Both the position numbers and the translations under genes were made by a program. The notes under the pieces are model-generated. The model had not been told where the DNA came from. It did not search any database and saw nothing but the letters and a program-made list of their open reading frames with translations. 8,598 nt of DNA from UCB3 sp964415605. Lineage in GTDB: Bacteria > Chloroflexota > Anaerolineae > Epilineales > Epilineaceae. The stretch is taken from contig CAYQBA010000187.1 of the NCBI GenBank assembly GCA_964415605.1, positions 1 to 8,598 of the forward strand, in the 5' to 3' direction. Of this stretch, positions 1-6,606 are shown in pieces (the first letter of the stretch is position 1; every line of letters starts with the position of its first letter).

Positions 1-371
1 CGTCACCCACGCCATCGCCGACGCCGTCACCCACGCCATCGCCGACGCCGTCGCCCACGCCGTCGCCGACGCCGTCGCCGACCCCATCGCCGACCCCATC
101 CCCGACGCCGACCGCCACCGCGTCGCCTCGCCTGTTGATCTACATGCCGAAGCCGTTCCTGCCGCGGCCGACCACGCTGCCGATCTACATGCCCAAGCCG
201 TTCCTGCCGCGGCCGACCACGTACCCGATCTACATGCCGAAGCCGTTCCTGCCGCGGCCGACCACGTACCCGGTGTACATGCCCAAGCCGTTCCTGCCCG
301 CGCCGCGCATCGCCCCGGCATCGGACCAAGGCGTGCGCCTGGGCCCGGTCGAGGTGCGGCCCTACCCCTGA
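1..371 (+). CDS. C-terminal part of an exported-type protein with an SPTP linker and four 15-residue repeats
   Basis: The frame (first whole codon at 3) is open from the window edge to a TGA at 369-371, so this is the 3' end of a longer gene. A TTG at 135 could pass as a start, but the frame continues upstream without a stop, so I do not accept it. Residues encoded by 3-116 are an almost pure Ser-Pro-Thr-Pro repeat, then a short TATASPRLL stretch. Four copies of a 15-residue unit, IYMPKPFLPRPTTYP, follow and then a unique tail ending VEVRPYP. Ser/Thr/Pro linkers of this kind usually tether domains outside the cell in Chloroflexota; that and surface location are inference, since the N-terminus and any catalytic domain lie outside the window. 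Function unknown. The gene is convergent with dusA, with only 7 bases between the two stop codons. Confidence 0.8.
   Translation, partial: SPTPSPTPSPTPSPTPSPTPSPTPSPTPSPTPSPTPTATASPRLLIYMPKPFLPRPTTLPIYMPKPFLPRPTTYPIYMPKPFLPRPTTYPVYMPKPFLPAPRIAPASDQGVRLGPVEVRPYP
3..116 (+). repeat. SPTP-coding low-complexity repeat
   Basis: Twelve-base steps (tcg-ccg-acg-ccg type codons) repeat across the stretch and encode Ser-Pro-Thr-Pro over and over. Longer 24-base near-copies are visible at the left end, where tca-ccc alternates with tcg-ccg. It is a coding repeat, likely an extended, flexible and prolyl-rigid spacer. It may run further left than the window. Confidence 0.85.
138..317 (+). repeat. Four tandem 45-bp coding repeats (15-residue unit)
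   Basis: The units start at 138, 183, 228 and 273. Translated, they are IYMPKPFLPRPTTLP, IYMPKPFLPRPTTYP, IYMPKPFLPRPTTYP and VYMPKPFLPAPRIAP. The first three are nearly identical at DNA level, and the last diverges after the core YMPKPFLP. The unit recalls the short Tyr-Leu-Pro C-terminal tails of Chloroflexota exported proteins, here multiplied; that comparison is from memory and is inference. Confidence 0.9.
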
Positions 372-378
372 CGGTCGA

Positions 379-1362
379 TCAGCCGGCCGCGAGCGCCAGC
401 GCTTCTTCCACCACGCCCGCGCCGGCGCCCGGGAGATGGGCATGCCGCGCCAGGTGGCGCCGCCAGAGCCCGGCGCGCGGCTCGCCGTGGAACAGACCCT
501 GCATGGGCAGCGCGATGCGGCCCAGCGCAACACCGCCCGCCACCTCGCGCGCGATGTACGGCAGCATGCGAGCGACGATCTCGGCCCGGCTCGGCGGGCT
601 GGCCGTGGCGTCGCCGAGGATGCGCCGGTCAGCGCCTGCCAGGAGGTAAGGGCGGTCATACGCCGCCCGGCCGATCATCACGCCGTCGACGTGGTCCAGG
701 TGGTCCACCGCCGCGTCGAGGTCGGCGATGCCCCCGTTGGTCACGATCACGAGATCCGGGCGGTCGCGCTTGAGGCGCCGCACGTCGGCGTGGCGCAGCG
801 GCGGGATCTCGCGGTTCTGGCGCGGGCTGAGGCCGCTCAACCACGCCTTGCGCGCATGCACGATGAAGGCGTCGCAGCCCGCGGCGGCGACCACCTCCAC
901 GAACCGTGCCAGGTCCGCGTAGGCGTCGCGGTCGTCGACACCGATCCGGTGCTTGACGGTCACCGGCACCGCCACCCGTGCGCGCATCGCGGCCACCCCG
1001 TCCGCCACGACCTCGGGCCGGAGCATGAGGCACGCACCGAACGCGCCGTGCTGCACCCGCGGGCTCGGGCAGCCGACGTTCAGGTTGACCTCGTCGTAGC
1101 CCAGGTCTTCGGCGATGCGCGCGCACTCGGCCAGGGCGGCCGGGTCGTCGCCGCCGAGCTGCAGCGCGACCGGGTGCTCGGCAGGGTCGTAGGCCAGCAG
1201 GCGGTCGCGGCGGCCGCGGAGGATCGCCTGCGTGGTGATCATCTCGGTGTACAGCCGGATGCGCCGCGAGATCTGCCGCACGAAGTACCGGCAGTGGCGG
1301 TCCGTGCAGTCCATCATCGGCGCCAGGCACAGCCGGTGGCTGGCCGGCGGGAGACGCGTCAT
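379..1362 (-). CDS. dusA: tRNA-dihydrouridine synthase DusA
   Basis: This FMN enzyme reduces uridine to dihydrouridine in the D-loop of tRNA using NADPH. The 327-residue product matches DusA in length and pattern. It opens with the family's APMMDxTDRHCRYF motif at residues 14-27 and has YTEM at 38-41. The catalytic Cys98 lies in NLNVGCPS, the FMN-contacting KHR is at 137-139, and HARKAWLxGLSPxxNREIPPL starts at 169. Near the C-terminus is GLFHGxPxAxxWRRHL, a hallmark that separates DusA from DusB and DusC. Residue 19 is Cys where I recall Trp being common, a minor change. The ATG at 1362 overlaps the TGA of the upstream deacetylase gene as ATGA. No good Shine-Dalgarno is visible, so translation is probably coupled. 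A longer open frame runs upstream to 2013 but is only the shadow of the deacetylase gene. Confidence 0.95.
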   Translation of the reverse strand: MTRLPPASHRLCLAPMMDCTDRHCRYFVRQISRRIRLYTEMITTQAILRGRRDRLLAYDPAEHPVALQLGGDDPAALAECARIAEDLGYDEVNLNVGCPSPRVQHGAFGACLMLRPEVVADGVAAMRARVAVPVTVKHRIGVDDRDAYADLARFVEVVAAAGCDAFIVHARKAWLSGLSPRQNREIPPLRHADVRRLKRDRPDLVIVTNGGIADLDAAVDHLDHVDGVMIGRAAYDRPYLLAGADRRILGDATASPPSRAEIVARMLPYIAREVAGGVALGRIALPMQGLFHGEPRAGLWRRHLARHAHLPGAGAGVVEEALALAAG

Positions 1363-2105
1363 GGGCGGGTGGCCCGTGCCGCCCAGTCCTCGTCGCCGAT
1401 CAACGTGATCACCTGGAACCCCTCGGCCAGCGCCACCGCGTGCCCCTCGCCGATGCGGGCAGCCCACTCGCGCAGCCGCGGCTCGGGGTCCCAATCGCCC
1501 ATCTGGCTGGCGTGGGCACGCAAGGCCGCGAGCTTGAGCTCGAACGTGTCGGCGATGTCGACGACGGTCTCGCCCTCCGAGAACCCGATCACGTAGACCT
1601 TGCGCACCTTGTGGGGGGCGAGGCCCTCGCTCGCGAGCTCCTCGAACACGTGCGGCTGCCCCGCGGCGGGGAACACCGCGTCGACGGCCGCCGTGCCGAC
1701 GGCACGGTGGTCGGGATGGTTGATGTACTCGCCCCGGACGTAGAGGACCGTCGGGTCCATGGTCACCACCACCTCGGGCTTGAAGCGGCGGATCTCGCGC
1801 ACCAGGGCCTTGCGCAGGTCCAGCGTGTTGACGACCACGCCGTCGAGCTCGCGCAGGAAGATGACCTCGCGGACGCCGACGAGGTCCGCCGCTGCGCGCT
1901 GCTCGGCCTCGCGGATGGCGGCCGCCTGCGCGCGGGTCAGCGATGGGTCGGCGATGCCGGCGTCGCCGCTCGTACAGACGACATAACAGACCTCGGCGCC
2001 GCCGCGGACCCATCGGGCCACGGTGCCGGCACAGCCGAACTCGATGTCATCGGGATGGGCGACGATGACCATCGCGCGCTGGGGGACGTAATCGGATGCG
2101 TTCAT
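1359..2105 (-). CDS. PIG-L / LmbE family zinc deacetylase
   Basis: The 248-residue protein belongs to the PIG-L/LmbE family, metal-dependent enzymes that remove acetyl groups from N-acetylglucosamine-type sugars (examples are MshB, BshB and eukaryotic PIG-L). The family signature AHPDDIEFGCAG is at residues 16-27, and the second metal motif NHPDHR is at 129-134. By analogy with MshB, His17, Asp20 and His133 would bind zinc and Asp19 would be the base. There is no signal peptide, so it is likely cytoplasmic. The start at 2105 follows the good ribosome site GAAGGAA and is the first ATG. The substrate cannot be told: a thiol-cofactor role (BshB-like), a small-molecule glycoside or a cell-surface sugar are all possible. 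No glycosyltransferase or cysteine ligase sits nearby to decide. Its stop overlaps the dusA start by four bases. Confidence 0.88.
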   Translation of the reverse strand: MNASDYVPQRAMVIVAHPDDIEFGCAGTVARWVRGGAEVCYVVCTSGDAGIADPSLTRAQAAAIREAEQRAAADLVGVREVIFLRELDGVVVNTLDLRKALVREIRRFKPEVVVTMDPTVLYVRGEYINHPDHRAVGTAAVDAVFPAAGQPHVFEELASEGLAPHKVRKVYVIGFSEGETVVDIADTFELKLAALRAHASQMGDWDPEPRLREWAARIGEGHAVALAEGFQVITLIGDEDWAARATRP

Positions 2106-2237
2106 GGTTCCTTCTCGGTCGTGGGAGGGGTGGATGGCGGCGGCCCGCGGCGGGCCGGTGCCGCCGGCGGGTGTGGCGGGCCCGGCACGCCGGGGCCCAT
2201 GCGGGGCGGTGGTCCAGGACGGGCCCTCAGCCGGGCG
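2106..2237 (-). other. Intergenic stretch between minC and the deacetylase gene, with GC-rich hairpins
   Basis: This 132-base gap separates the mre operon from the deacetylase-dusA pair. It holds a perfect inverted repeat at 2141-2157 (arms CGGCCCG/CGGGCCG, 3-base loop), lengthened by GGCGG/CCGCC around a bulge. A second, imperfect one lies at 2178-2198 (GGGCCCGGC/GCCGGGGCCC). Neither is followed by a T-run, so neither is a classic intrinsic terminator. No TATAAT-like promoter is visible on the minus strand, so the two downstream genes may be read through from the mre operon or use a promoter I cannot recognise. Confidence 0.5.
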
Positions 2238-2930
2238 TCAGGGCCAGGCTTCGACCACGATCTGGCCGTCATGCGCCCGGGCGATCTCGGGCACGGGCAC
2301 GCGGTCCGGCTCTTCCGGGGCGCGGGCGATGGCCGCCCCGATCCGGAGCTGGGTGGGCGCGAGGTCGAGGGCGCACACGATCGCTTCGGCGGGGCGGTCC
2401 GCCGGGTCGGCGAGGCCGGCCTCGACGATGCCGCGCAGCCGGCCCCAGACGACCACGCTCCCGCCGGCGATCACCTCGGCCCCGGCGTTGACGTCGCCGA
2501 TCACGACCACCGTGCCGGCGTGCGTCACGCGCTGCCCGCTGCGCAGCGTCCGCTGGACGACCAGGGCGGCGTCGGCCGGGATGGCCGGCGGCACGGGCGC
2601 GCGCGTGCCGTCCGTGGCCGCCCCTCCCCGCGGCGGCGCGGCGGCGGCCACGACGGCCGTCACGCGCAGTCCGGCGGCCTGGACGACGCCCGCCAGGCGC
2701 GCCGCGAGGCCGAGGTCGATGGGTTCGGCGGGCAGCTCGAGCGTCACGGCCGCGTCCTGGAAGAACTGGCTGGCGCGGGCCTCGAGCTGCTGGCGCAGGC
2801 TGGCCTCCACGGCATCCGGGCTGGCGGCCGTTACCGCGACGCGGAGGCCGTCGCCGCGTCCCTTGATGGTCACCGGCGGGCGGGGCGGCGTCGGCGCTTC
2901 GCGCGCGGACGAGTCGGAGAAGCGCGTCAT
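2238..2930 (-). CDS. minC: Septum site-determining protein MinC
   Basis: MinC blocks FtsZ polymer assembly away from mid-cell and normally works at the membrane with the ATPase MinD. The 230-residue length is typical. Residues about 19-95 fit the N-terminal FtsZ-inhibiting domain. Residues 96-122 form an Ala/Pro/Gly-rich linker. Residues 125-205 are the C-terminal beta-helix domain with the recognisable RTLRSGQRVTHAGTVVVIGD, VNAGAEVIAGGSVVVWGRLRG and APTQLRIG segments. The ATG at 2930 overlaps the PBP2 stop as ATGA and is preceded by a GGAGG ribosome site inside the PBP2 gene. It is the last gene of the mre operon. No minD or minE follows; an unrelated deacetylase gene comes next after 132 bases. 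The MinD partner must be encoded elsewhere, or this MinC works differently. Confidence 0.93.
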   Translation of the reverse strand: MTRFSDSSAREAPTPPRPPVTIKGRGDGLRVAVTAASPDAVEASLRQQLEARASQFFQDAAVTLELPAEPIDLGLAARLAGVVQAAGLRVTAVVAAAAPPRGGAATDGTRAPVPPAIPADAALVVQRTLRSGQRVTHAGTVVVIGDVNAGAEVIAGGSVVVWGRLRGIVEAGLADPADRPAEAIVCALDLAPTQLRIGAAIARAPEEPDRVPVPEIARAHDGQIVVEAWP

Positions 2931-5062
2931 CGACCGGCCTCCGCGGGTGCAGCGGGTGCGGTGGATGGGGTCGCCGGGCAGCCGTCGCACGGCGTGCCGG
3001 CCGCCGTCGCCGTCGGGCGGCGCTCGGGGAGGCCGAAGTAGGCCCGCAGCACGTCGGCGGCGATCGGCGCCGCCTCGCGCGACCCCTCGATGATGCGGCT
3101 CAGGCCGGACCCGTCGACAAAAACGGCGAGGGCGATCTCGGGCTGCTCGACCGGCGCGAAGGCGACGAACCAGGCGTGGGTCAACAGGTAGCCGTCGCGG
3201 TCGCGGCGGCAGTCGGCCTTGCCTTCGGGCGTGCCATCGTCGATCCGGATCGGATCGCAGAACTCCGCCGTGCCGGTCTTGCCGGCCACGCGGACCTCGG
3301 TTGGCAGATGGGTCCAGGCCGGCTGGGCGGTGCCCGATCGCACGGCCGCCGCCATTCCCTGCCGGATCAGCGCCAGATGCGACCCGTCGATCGGCAGGCG
3401 ACGCAGGACGCCGCCCGGCTTGCCCAGACGCGTCCCGTCCGGCAGCGTCACCGGCACCGGCGCGCCGGTCGTGTCGTTGACCGCCTCGACCACGTGGGGC
3501 CGATACAAGACCCCGCCGTTGGCCACGGCCGCGGTGACGTTGGCCATCTGGATCGGCGTCACGAGCGAGTAGCCCTGGCCGATGCCGGTGATGTAGGTCT
3601 GCCCCGTGCCCCAAAAGAGGTCGAACCAGTCCTTGAGCCACGCCGGCGTCGGCACGCGGCCGGCGGCTTCGCCCAACAGGTCCACCTGCGACGCCTCGCC
3701 CAGGCCGAACAGGCGGGCGTAGCGTTCCAGGCGCGCGCTCCCCAGCCCGGCGATCTCCCGGCGCCCAGGGGCGTTGCCGCCCGAGATCTCGTAGAAGAAC
3801 ACGTCGCACGAGTTCGCGATGGCGCCGACGATGTCCAGGGCGCCGTGGCCGCCGCGGTGCCAGCACACGAACGGGTAGCGGATCTCGGGGTTGTACTGGT
3901 TCGGCAGGTAGATCACGCCGGGGTCGACGATGCGGGTGGACGCATCGATGACGCCTTCCTGCAAGGCGGCGGCGGCCGTGATGAGCTTGAACGTCGAGCC
4001 CGGGGCGAACTGGCCCGAGATCGCCCGGTTGAGGAGCGGCTTGTCGGGGTTGGCCAGCAGCTCGGCGAACTCCGCCGGGCTGGCGCCGGTGGAGAACATG
4101 TTGTTGTCGTACGTCGGCAGCGAGACCAGCGCGCGGATGGCCCCGTCGCGCGGGTCGATGGCGACCACCGCGCCGGAGCGCGCGCCGATGCGGTCGAGCC
4201 CGTGCTGCAGCGCGGCCTCGGCCTGCTGTTGAAACTTGACGTCGAGTGTCAGGCGCAGCGCGTGCCCCGGCTCGGGGTCCAGCGGCTGCGAGATGTCGGC
4301 GAGCGGGTGGCCCATGGCGTCGACCATCACCACCTTGCGGCCCTTGCGCCCGCGGAGCACGTCCTCGTACGTGTACTCGACGCCGGTGCGGCCGACGACG
4401 TCGTAGATCGCGTAGTCGTCGGCGCGGTATGCGTCGATCTCATCCTCGGGGATGCTGCCGGTGAAGCCGAGGATGTGGGCGAGCGCCGGGCCGGTGGCGT
4501 ACTCGCGCACCGACGACTCGCCGATGACCACGCCCGGCAGTTGGATGGCATCTTCCATCAGCTCGAACGCGTGCTCGCGGGCCAGGGTCCGCGGGATCGG
4601 GATCCGCGACCAAGTCCGGACCAGCCGTCCGTCCTCGTACAAGAAGCTCTCGAGGCTCGGACGGCCGTCGCCCCCGGTCGGCGCGGGGGTGTCCGCGGCC
4701 CCTTCGGCGGCCCGCGCGGGGCTTGGCCGCGCGGCCACCGGCAGATCCAGCGCCGCCCCTACCCGGGCCAGGACCGCGGCCAGGGCCCGGGGGTCCTCCG
4801 GCAGGGCAGCCGGGACGATGCTGATGGTGAACTGCGGCCGATTGAACACCACCTGCCGCCCTTGGCTGTCGTAGATCACCCCACGATCGGCGGCGATCTC
4901 GTGCTCGGCGAAGCGGTTGTTGCGGGCGAGATCGCGCAGCTCGGCGCCGCGCACGAACTGGATGTGCCCCAGCCGGACGATCAGCACGGTGAAGGCCGCG
5001 GCGGCGATCACGCGCATCCAGCGCAGGCGCGCGAAGAGCTGCCCGGCGCGCGGAGGCCGCAT
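2927..5062 (-). CDS. mrdA: Penicillin-binding protein 2, elongation-specific transpeptidase
   Basis: A class B penicillin-binding protein that cross-links peptidoglycan during cell elongation, with MreBCD and RodA. The product is 711 residues, longer than the usual 600-650. A membrane anchor lies at about 17-31, with the family's DRGxIYDxxGRxVVFN at 59-74. The transpeptidase motifs are complete: active-site Ser356 in STFK (356-359), Ser418 in SCD and Lys595 in KTGT. The extra length comes partly from a Pro/Ala/Gly linker at 108-136 and a Pro/Thr/Ala-rich C-terminal tail from about 677 that contains TPCDGCPATP. The ATG at 5062 shares one base with the mreD stop (TGATG) and has a GGGAG ribosome site. 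An upstream extension to 5416 is out-of-frame mreD shadow. The bulk of the protein should lie outside the membrane. Confidence 0.95.
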   Translation of the reverse strand: MRPPRAGQLFARLRWMRVIAAAAFTVLIVRLGHIQFVRGAELRDLARNNRFAEHEIAADRGVIYDSQGRQVVFNRPQFTISIVPAALPEDPRALAAVLARVGAALDLPVAARPSPARAAEGAADTPAPTGGDGRPSLESFLYEDGRLVRTWSRIPIPRTLAREHAFELMEDAIQLPGVVIGESSVREYATGPALAHILGFTGSIPEDEIDAYRADDYAIYDVVGRTGVEYTYEDVLRGRKGRKVVMVDAMGHPLADISQPLDPEPGHALRLTLDVKFQQQAEAALQHGLDRIGARSGAVVAIDPRDGAIRALVSLPTYDNNMFSTGASPAEFAELLANPDKPLLNRAISGQFAPGSTFKLITAAAALQEGVIDASTRIVDPGVIYLPNQYNPEIRYPFVCWHRGGHGALDIVGAIANSCDVFFYEISGGNAPGRREIAGLGSARLERYARLFGLGEASQVDLLGEAAGRVPTPAWLKDWFDLFWGTGQTYITGIGQGYSLVTPIQMANVTAAVANGGVLYRPHVVEAVNDTTGAPVPVTLPDGTRLGKPGGVLRRLPIDGSHLALIRQGMAAAVRSGTAQPAWTHLPTEVRVAGKTGTAEFCDPIRIDDGTPEGKADCRRDRDGYLLTHAWFVAFAPVEQPEIALAVFVDGSGLSRIIEGSREAAPIAADVLRAYFGLPERRPTATAAGTPCDGCPATPSTAPAAPAEAGR

Positions 5063-5610
5063 CAGCGCTCCCAGCCCATCGCCGGCGAGCCGAGCCGCCG
5101 CGCCAGCGCGCGCAGCGCCAGGTACATCGCGGGCAGCCATGCCAGGTTGAGCACGATCAACGGGAGGGTGGCGTCCACCCATGGCTCCCAGCCCCAGTCG
5201 ACGCGATGGGCGACGATCAGCAGGGCGTACTGGAGCAGGCTGTACAGCGCGGTACCCAGCGCGACGAGGCCCAGCGGCAGCAGGAAGTTGGTGGAGAACA
5301 GGCGGCGCCCGAGCAGCACCCCCGTGGCCGCCACGCCGACGAGCGGCAGGGTGTGGAACCCGGCGGGCTGGGGCGACACGACGTCCAGCATGAGCCCGAG
5401 CCCGGTCGCCCACCACATGGCCGGCACGGGCCCGCGCAGGAGCCCCCAGCTGATCACGGCCACCAGCGGCAGCGACGGCGGGGTGCCGCCGATCATCGCG
5501 TGGTGCATCACGGTGGTCTGGACGAGGACGATGGCCGCCAGGACCGGCACGCCGATGTACGGGGCCGGGTTGCCGACGCGCGGCGACTCGACGCCGAGCG
5601 ACGGGATCAC
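5062..5610 (-). CDS. mreD: Rod shape-determining membrane protein MreD
   Basis: A small integral membrane protein of the elongation complex. The 182-residue product is strongly hydrophobic with about five or six predicted membrane segments, starting near residue 18 and ending in a short basic tail. The conserved GLMLDVVSPQPAGFHTLP region matches the MreD family's central loop motif. I chose the GTG at 5610, which overlaps the mreC stop as GTGA and has GGGGAG about nine bases upstream. A longer frame up to 5718 adds only Arg/Gly-rich shadow of the mreC tail. Position between mreC and mrdA is the classic order and supports the call. Confidence 0.92.
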   Translation of the reverse strand: MIPSLGVESPRVGNPAPYIGVPVLAAIVLVQTTVMHHAMIGGTPPSLPLVAVISWGLLRGPVPAMWWATGLGLMLDVVSPQPAGFHTLPLVGVAATGVLLGRRLFSTNFLLPLGLVALGTALYSLLQYALLIVAHRVDWGWEPWVDATLPLIVLNLAWLPAMYLALRALARRLGSPAMGWER

Positions 5611-6545
5611 CCGCCGCCGCTCCCCGCGCCCCCGGCGGGCGGGGGCGCCGCCGCGCCGGGCAGACCAGCGCCCGGCGGTCCGGCCGCCCCGTCCGCTGCG
5701 TCCAGCGGCGCGGTCCACGCCGTGATCAACATCGCCGTCTCGAGGGCGTTGAAGTCGACCGATGGCCGGATGACCGCTTCCTGGAACGTGTCGTAGTCGT
5801 CCTGCCGGACCTCGACGACCTGCCCGATCAGGATCTGCGGCGGGAACCGTTGGGATTGGCCGCTCGTGAAGACGAGGTCGCCGACCTGGATCTTCGGCGG
5901 CATGTCGGCCTGGTTTTGCGGCACGTAGCGCATGACGAGGTCGCCGTTGGGCGAGCCGAACACCATGCCCGCCTCGCGTGATCGATCGATGCGGGCCGAC
6001 ACCGCGCTCGTGGGGTCGGTGATCAGGAGCACGTCGGTCCAGTGGTCCGAGACCCGGACGACCTGCCCGATCAGCCCCCGGTGGTTGGCCACCGTCATCC
6101 GCAGCCTGACGCCTTGGGAAGCCCCGACGTCGAGCTTAACCGATCGGGTCAGGTGACCCGGCTCCCAGCCGGCCACGCCGCCGACGATGCTAGTGCCCAT
6201 CAGGTCGAGGTCCGGGCGGGCGTTCTGGAAGTCCATGAGCGCGCGCAGGTCGCGCACCTCGCGCTGCAGGCTGGTCAGGCGCAGGTTGTCGGTCTTGAGG
6301 CGGGCGTTCTCGTCCTCGAGGCGCAGGATCTCGGCGTTCAGCGTGTCGAGGTCGCGCGTGCCGCCGAGGATGGCGTGGGCGCGGGCGGCGGCCTGGGTGA
6401 GGACGGACTGCACGGGGGTCAACGCGCGGCCGGTCGCGTCGGTGAGCGCCTTGACCCCGGGAACGTGCTCGACGATGGCGCTCGACAGCCCCAACGCGAC
6501 GAGGGCCATGAGCAGGTACTGGCGATCCTGCGGGCGGTACTTCAT
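5607..6545 (-). CDS. mreC: Rod shape-determining protein MreC
   Basis: A bitopic membrane protein whose outer part joins MreB/MreD to the penicillin-binding proteins. The 312 residues show a short cytoplasmic start (MKYRPQDRQ) and a membrane segment at about 10-28. A leucine-zipper-like coiled coil follows at about 65-106 (TLNAEILRLEDENARLKTDN). After it comes the beta-rich MreC core with VTVANHRGLIGQV-like, TDPTSAVSARIDRS and GDLVFTSG segments. The last ~35 residues are a Gly/Ala/Pro tail that seems to be lineage-specific. The ATG at 6545 has an AGGGGGT ribosome site about ten bases upstream. The gap to mreB is 61 bases, with no obvious promoter or terminator, so the gene is presumably cotranscribed with mreB. 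Confidence 0.94.
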   Translation of the reverse strand: MKYRPQDRQYLLMALVALGLSSAIVEHVPGVKALTDATGRALTPVQSVLTQAAARAHAILGGTRDLDTLNAEILRLEDENARLKTDNLRLTSLQREVRDLRALMDFQNARPDLDLMGTSIVGGVAGWEPGHLTRSVKLDVGASQGVRLRMTVANHRGLIGQVVRVSDHWTDVLLITDPTSAVSARIDRSREAGMVFGSPNGDLVMRYVPQNQADMPPKIQVGDLVFTSGQSQRFPPQILIGQVVEVRQDDYDTFQEAVIRPSVDFNALETAMLITAWTAPLDAADGAAGPPGAGLPGAAAPPPAGGAGSGGG

Positions 6546-6606
6546 CGGTGCTCAGACCCCCTGTCGTGCCCCGGACCTCGTGCCACCCCGCGTCACACCC
6601 ACGCCG

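Noticed and set aside
1..317. A possible CRISPR array or DNA satellite from the short repeats at the left end
   Set aside because: Both repeat blocks keep one reading frame, have no spacers, and encode a coherent SPTP linker and 15-residue protein repeats.
27..659. A 210-codon minus-strand frame across the left-edge gene and the dusA end
   Set aside because: Its Arg/Gly-rich runs are just the complement of the SPTP codons, and part of it is dusA in the wrong frame.
2141..2198. Intrinsic terminator of the mre operon
   Set aside because: The hairpins are strong but no T-run follows on the minus strand. In such GC-rich intergenic DNA inverted repeats arise easily, so I list the region only as structured.
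1440..3041. A 533-codon plus-strand frame opposite minC and the deacetylase gene
   Set aside because: It shows the composition of a shadow frame (Gly, Arg, His, Asp, Val) and crosses two well-supported genes and their intergenic gap.
3176..5725. An 849-codon open frame on the plus strand, opposite PBP2 and mreD
   Set aside because: High-GC genes leave few stops on the opposite strand. The translation is Arg/Gly/Val-rich with no recognisable domain, while the minus strand encodes clear PBP2 and MreD.
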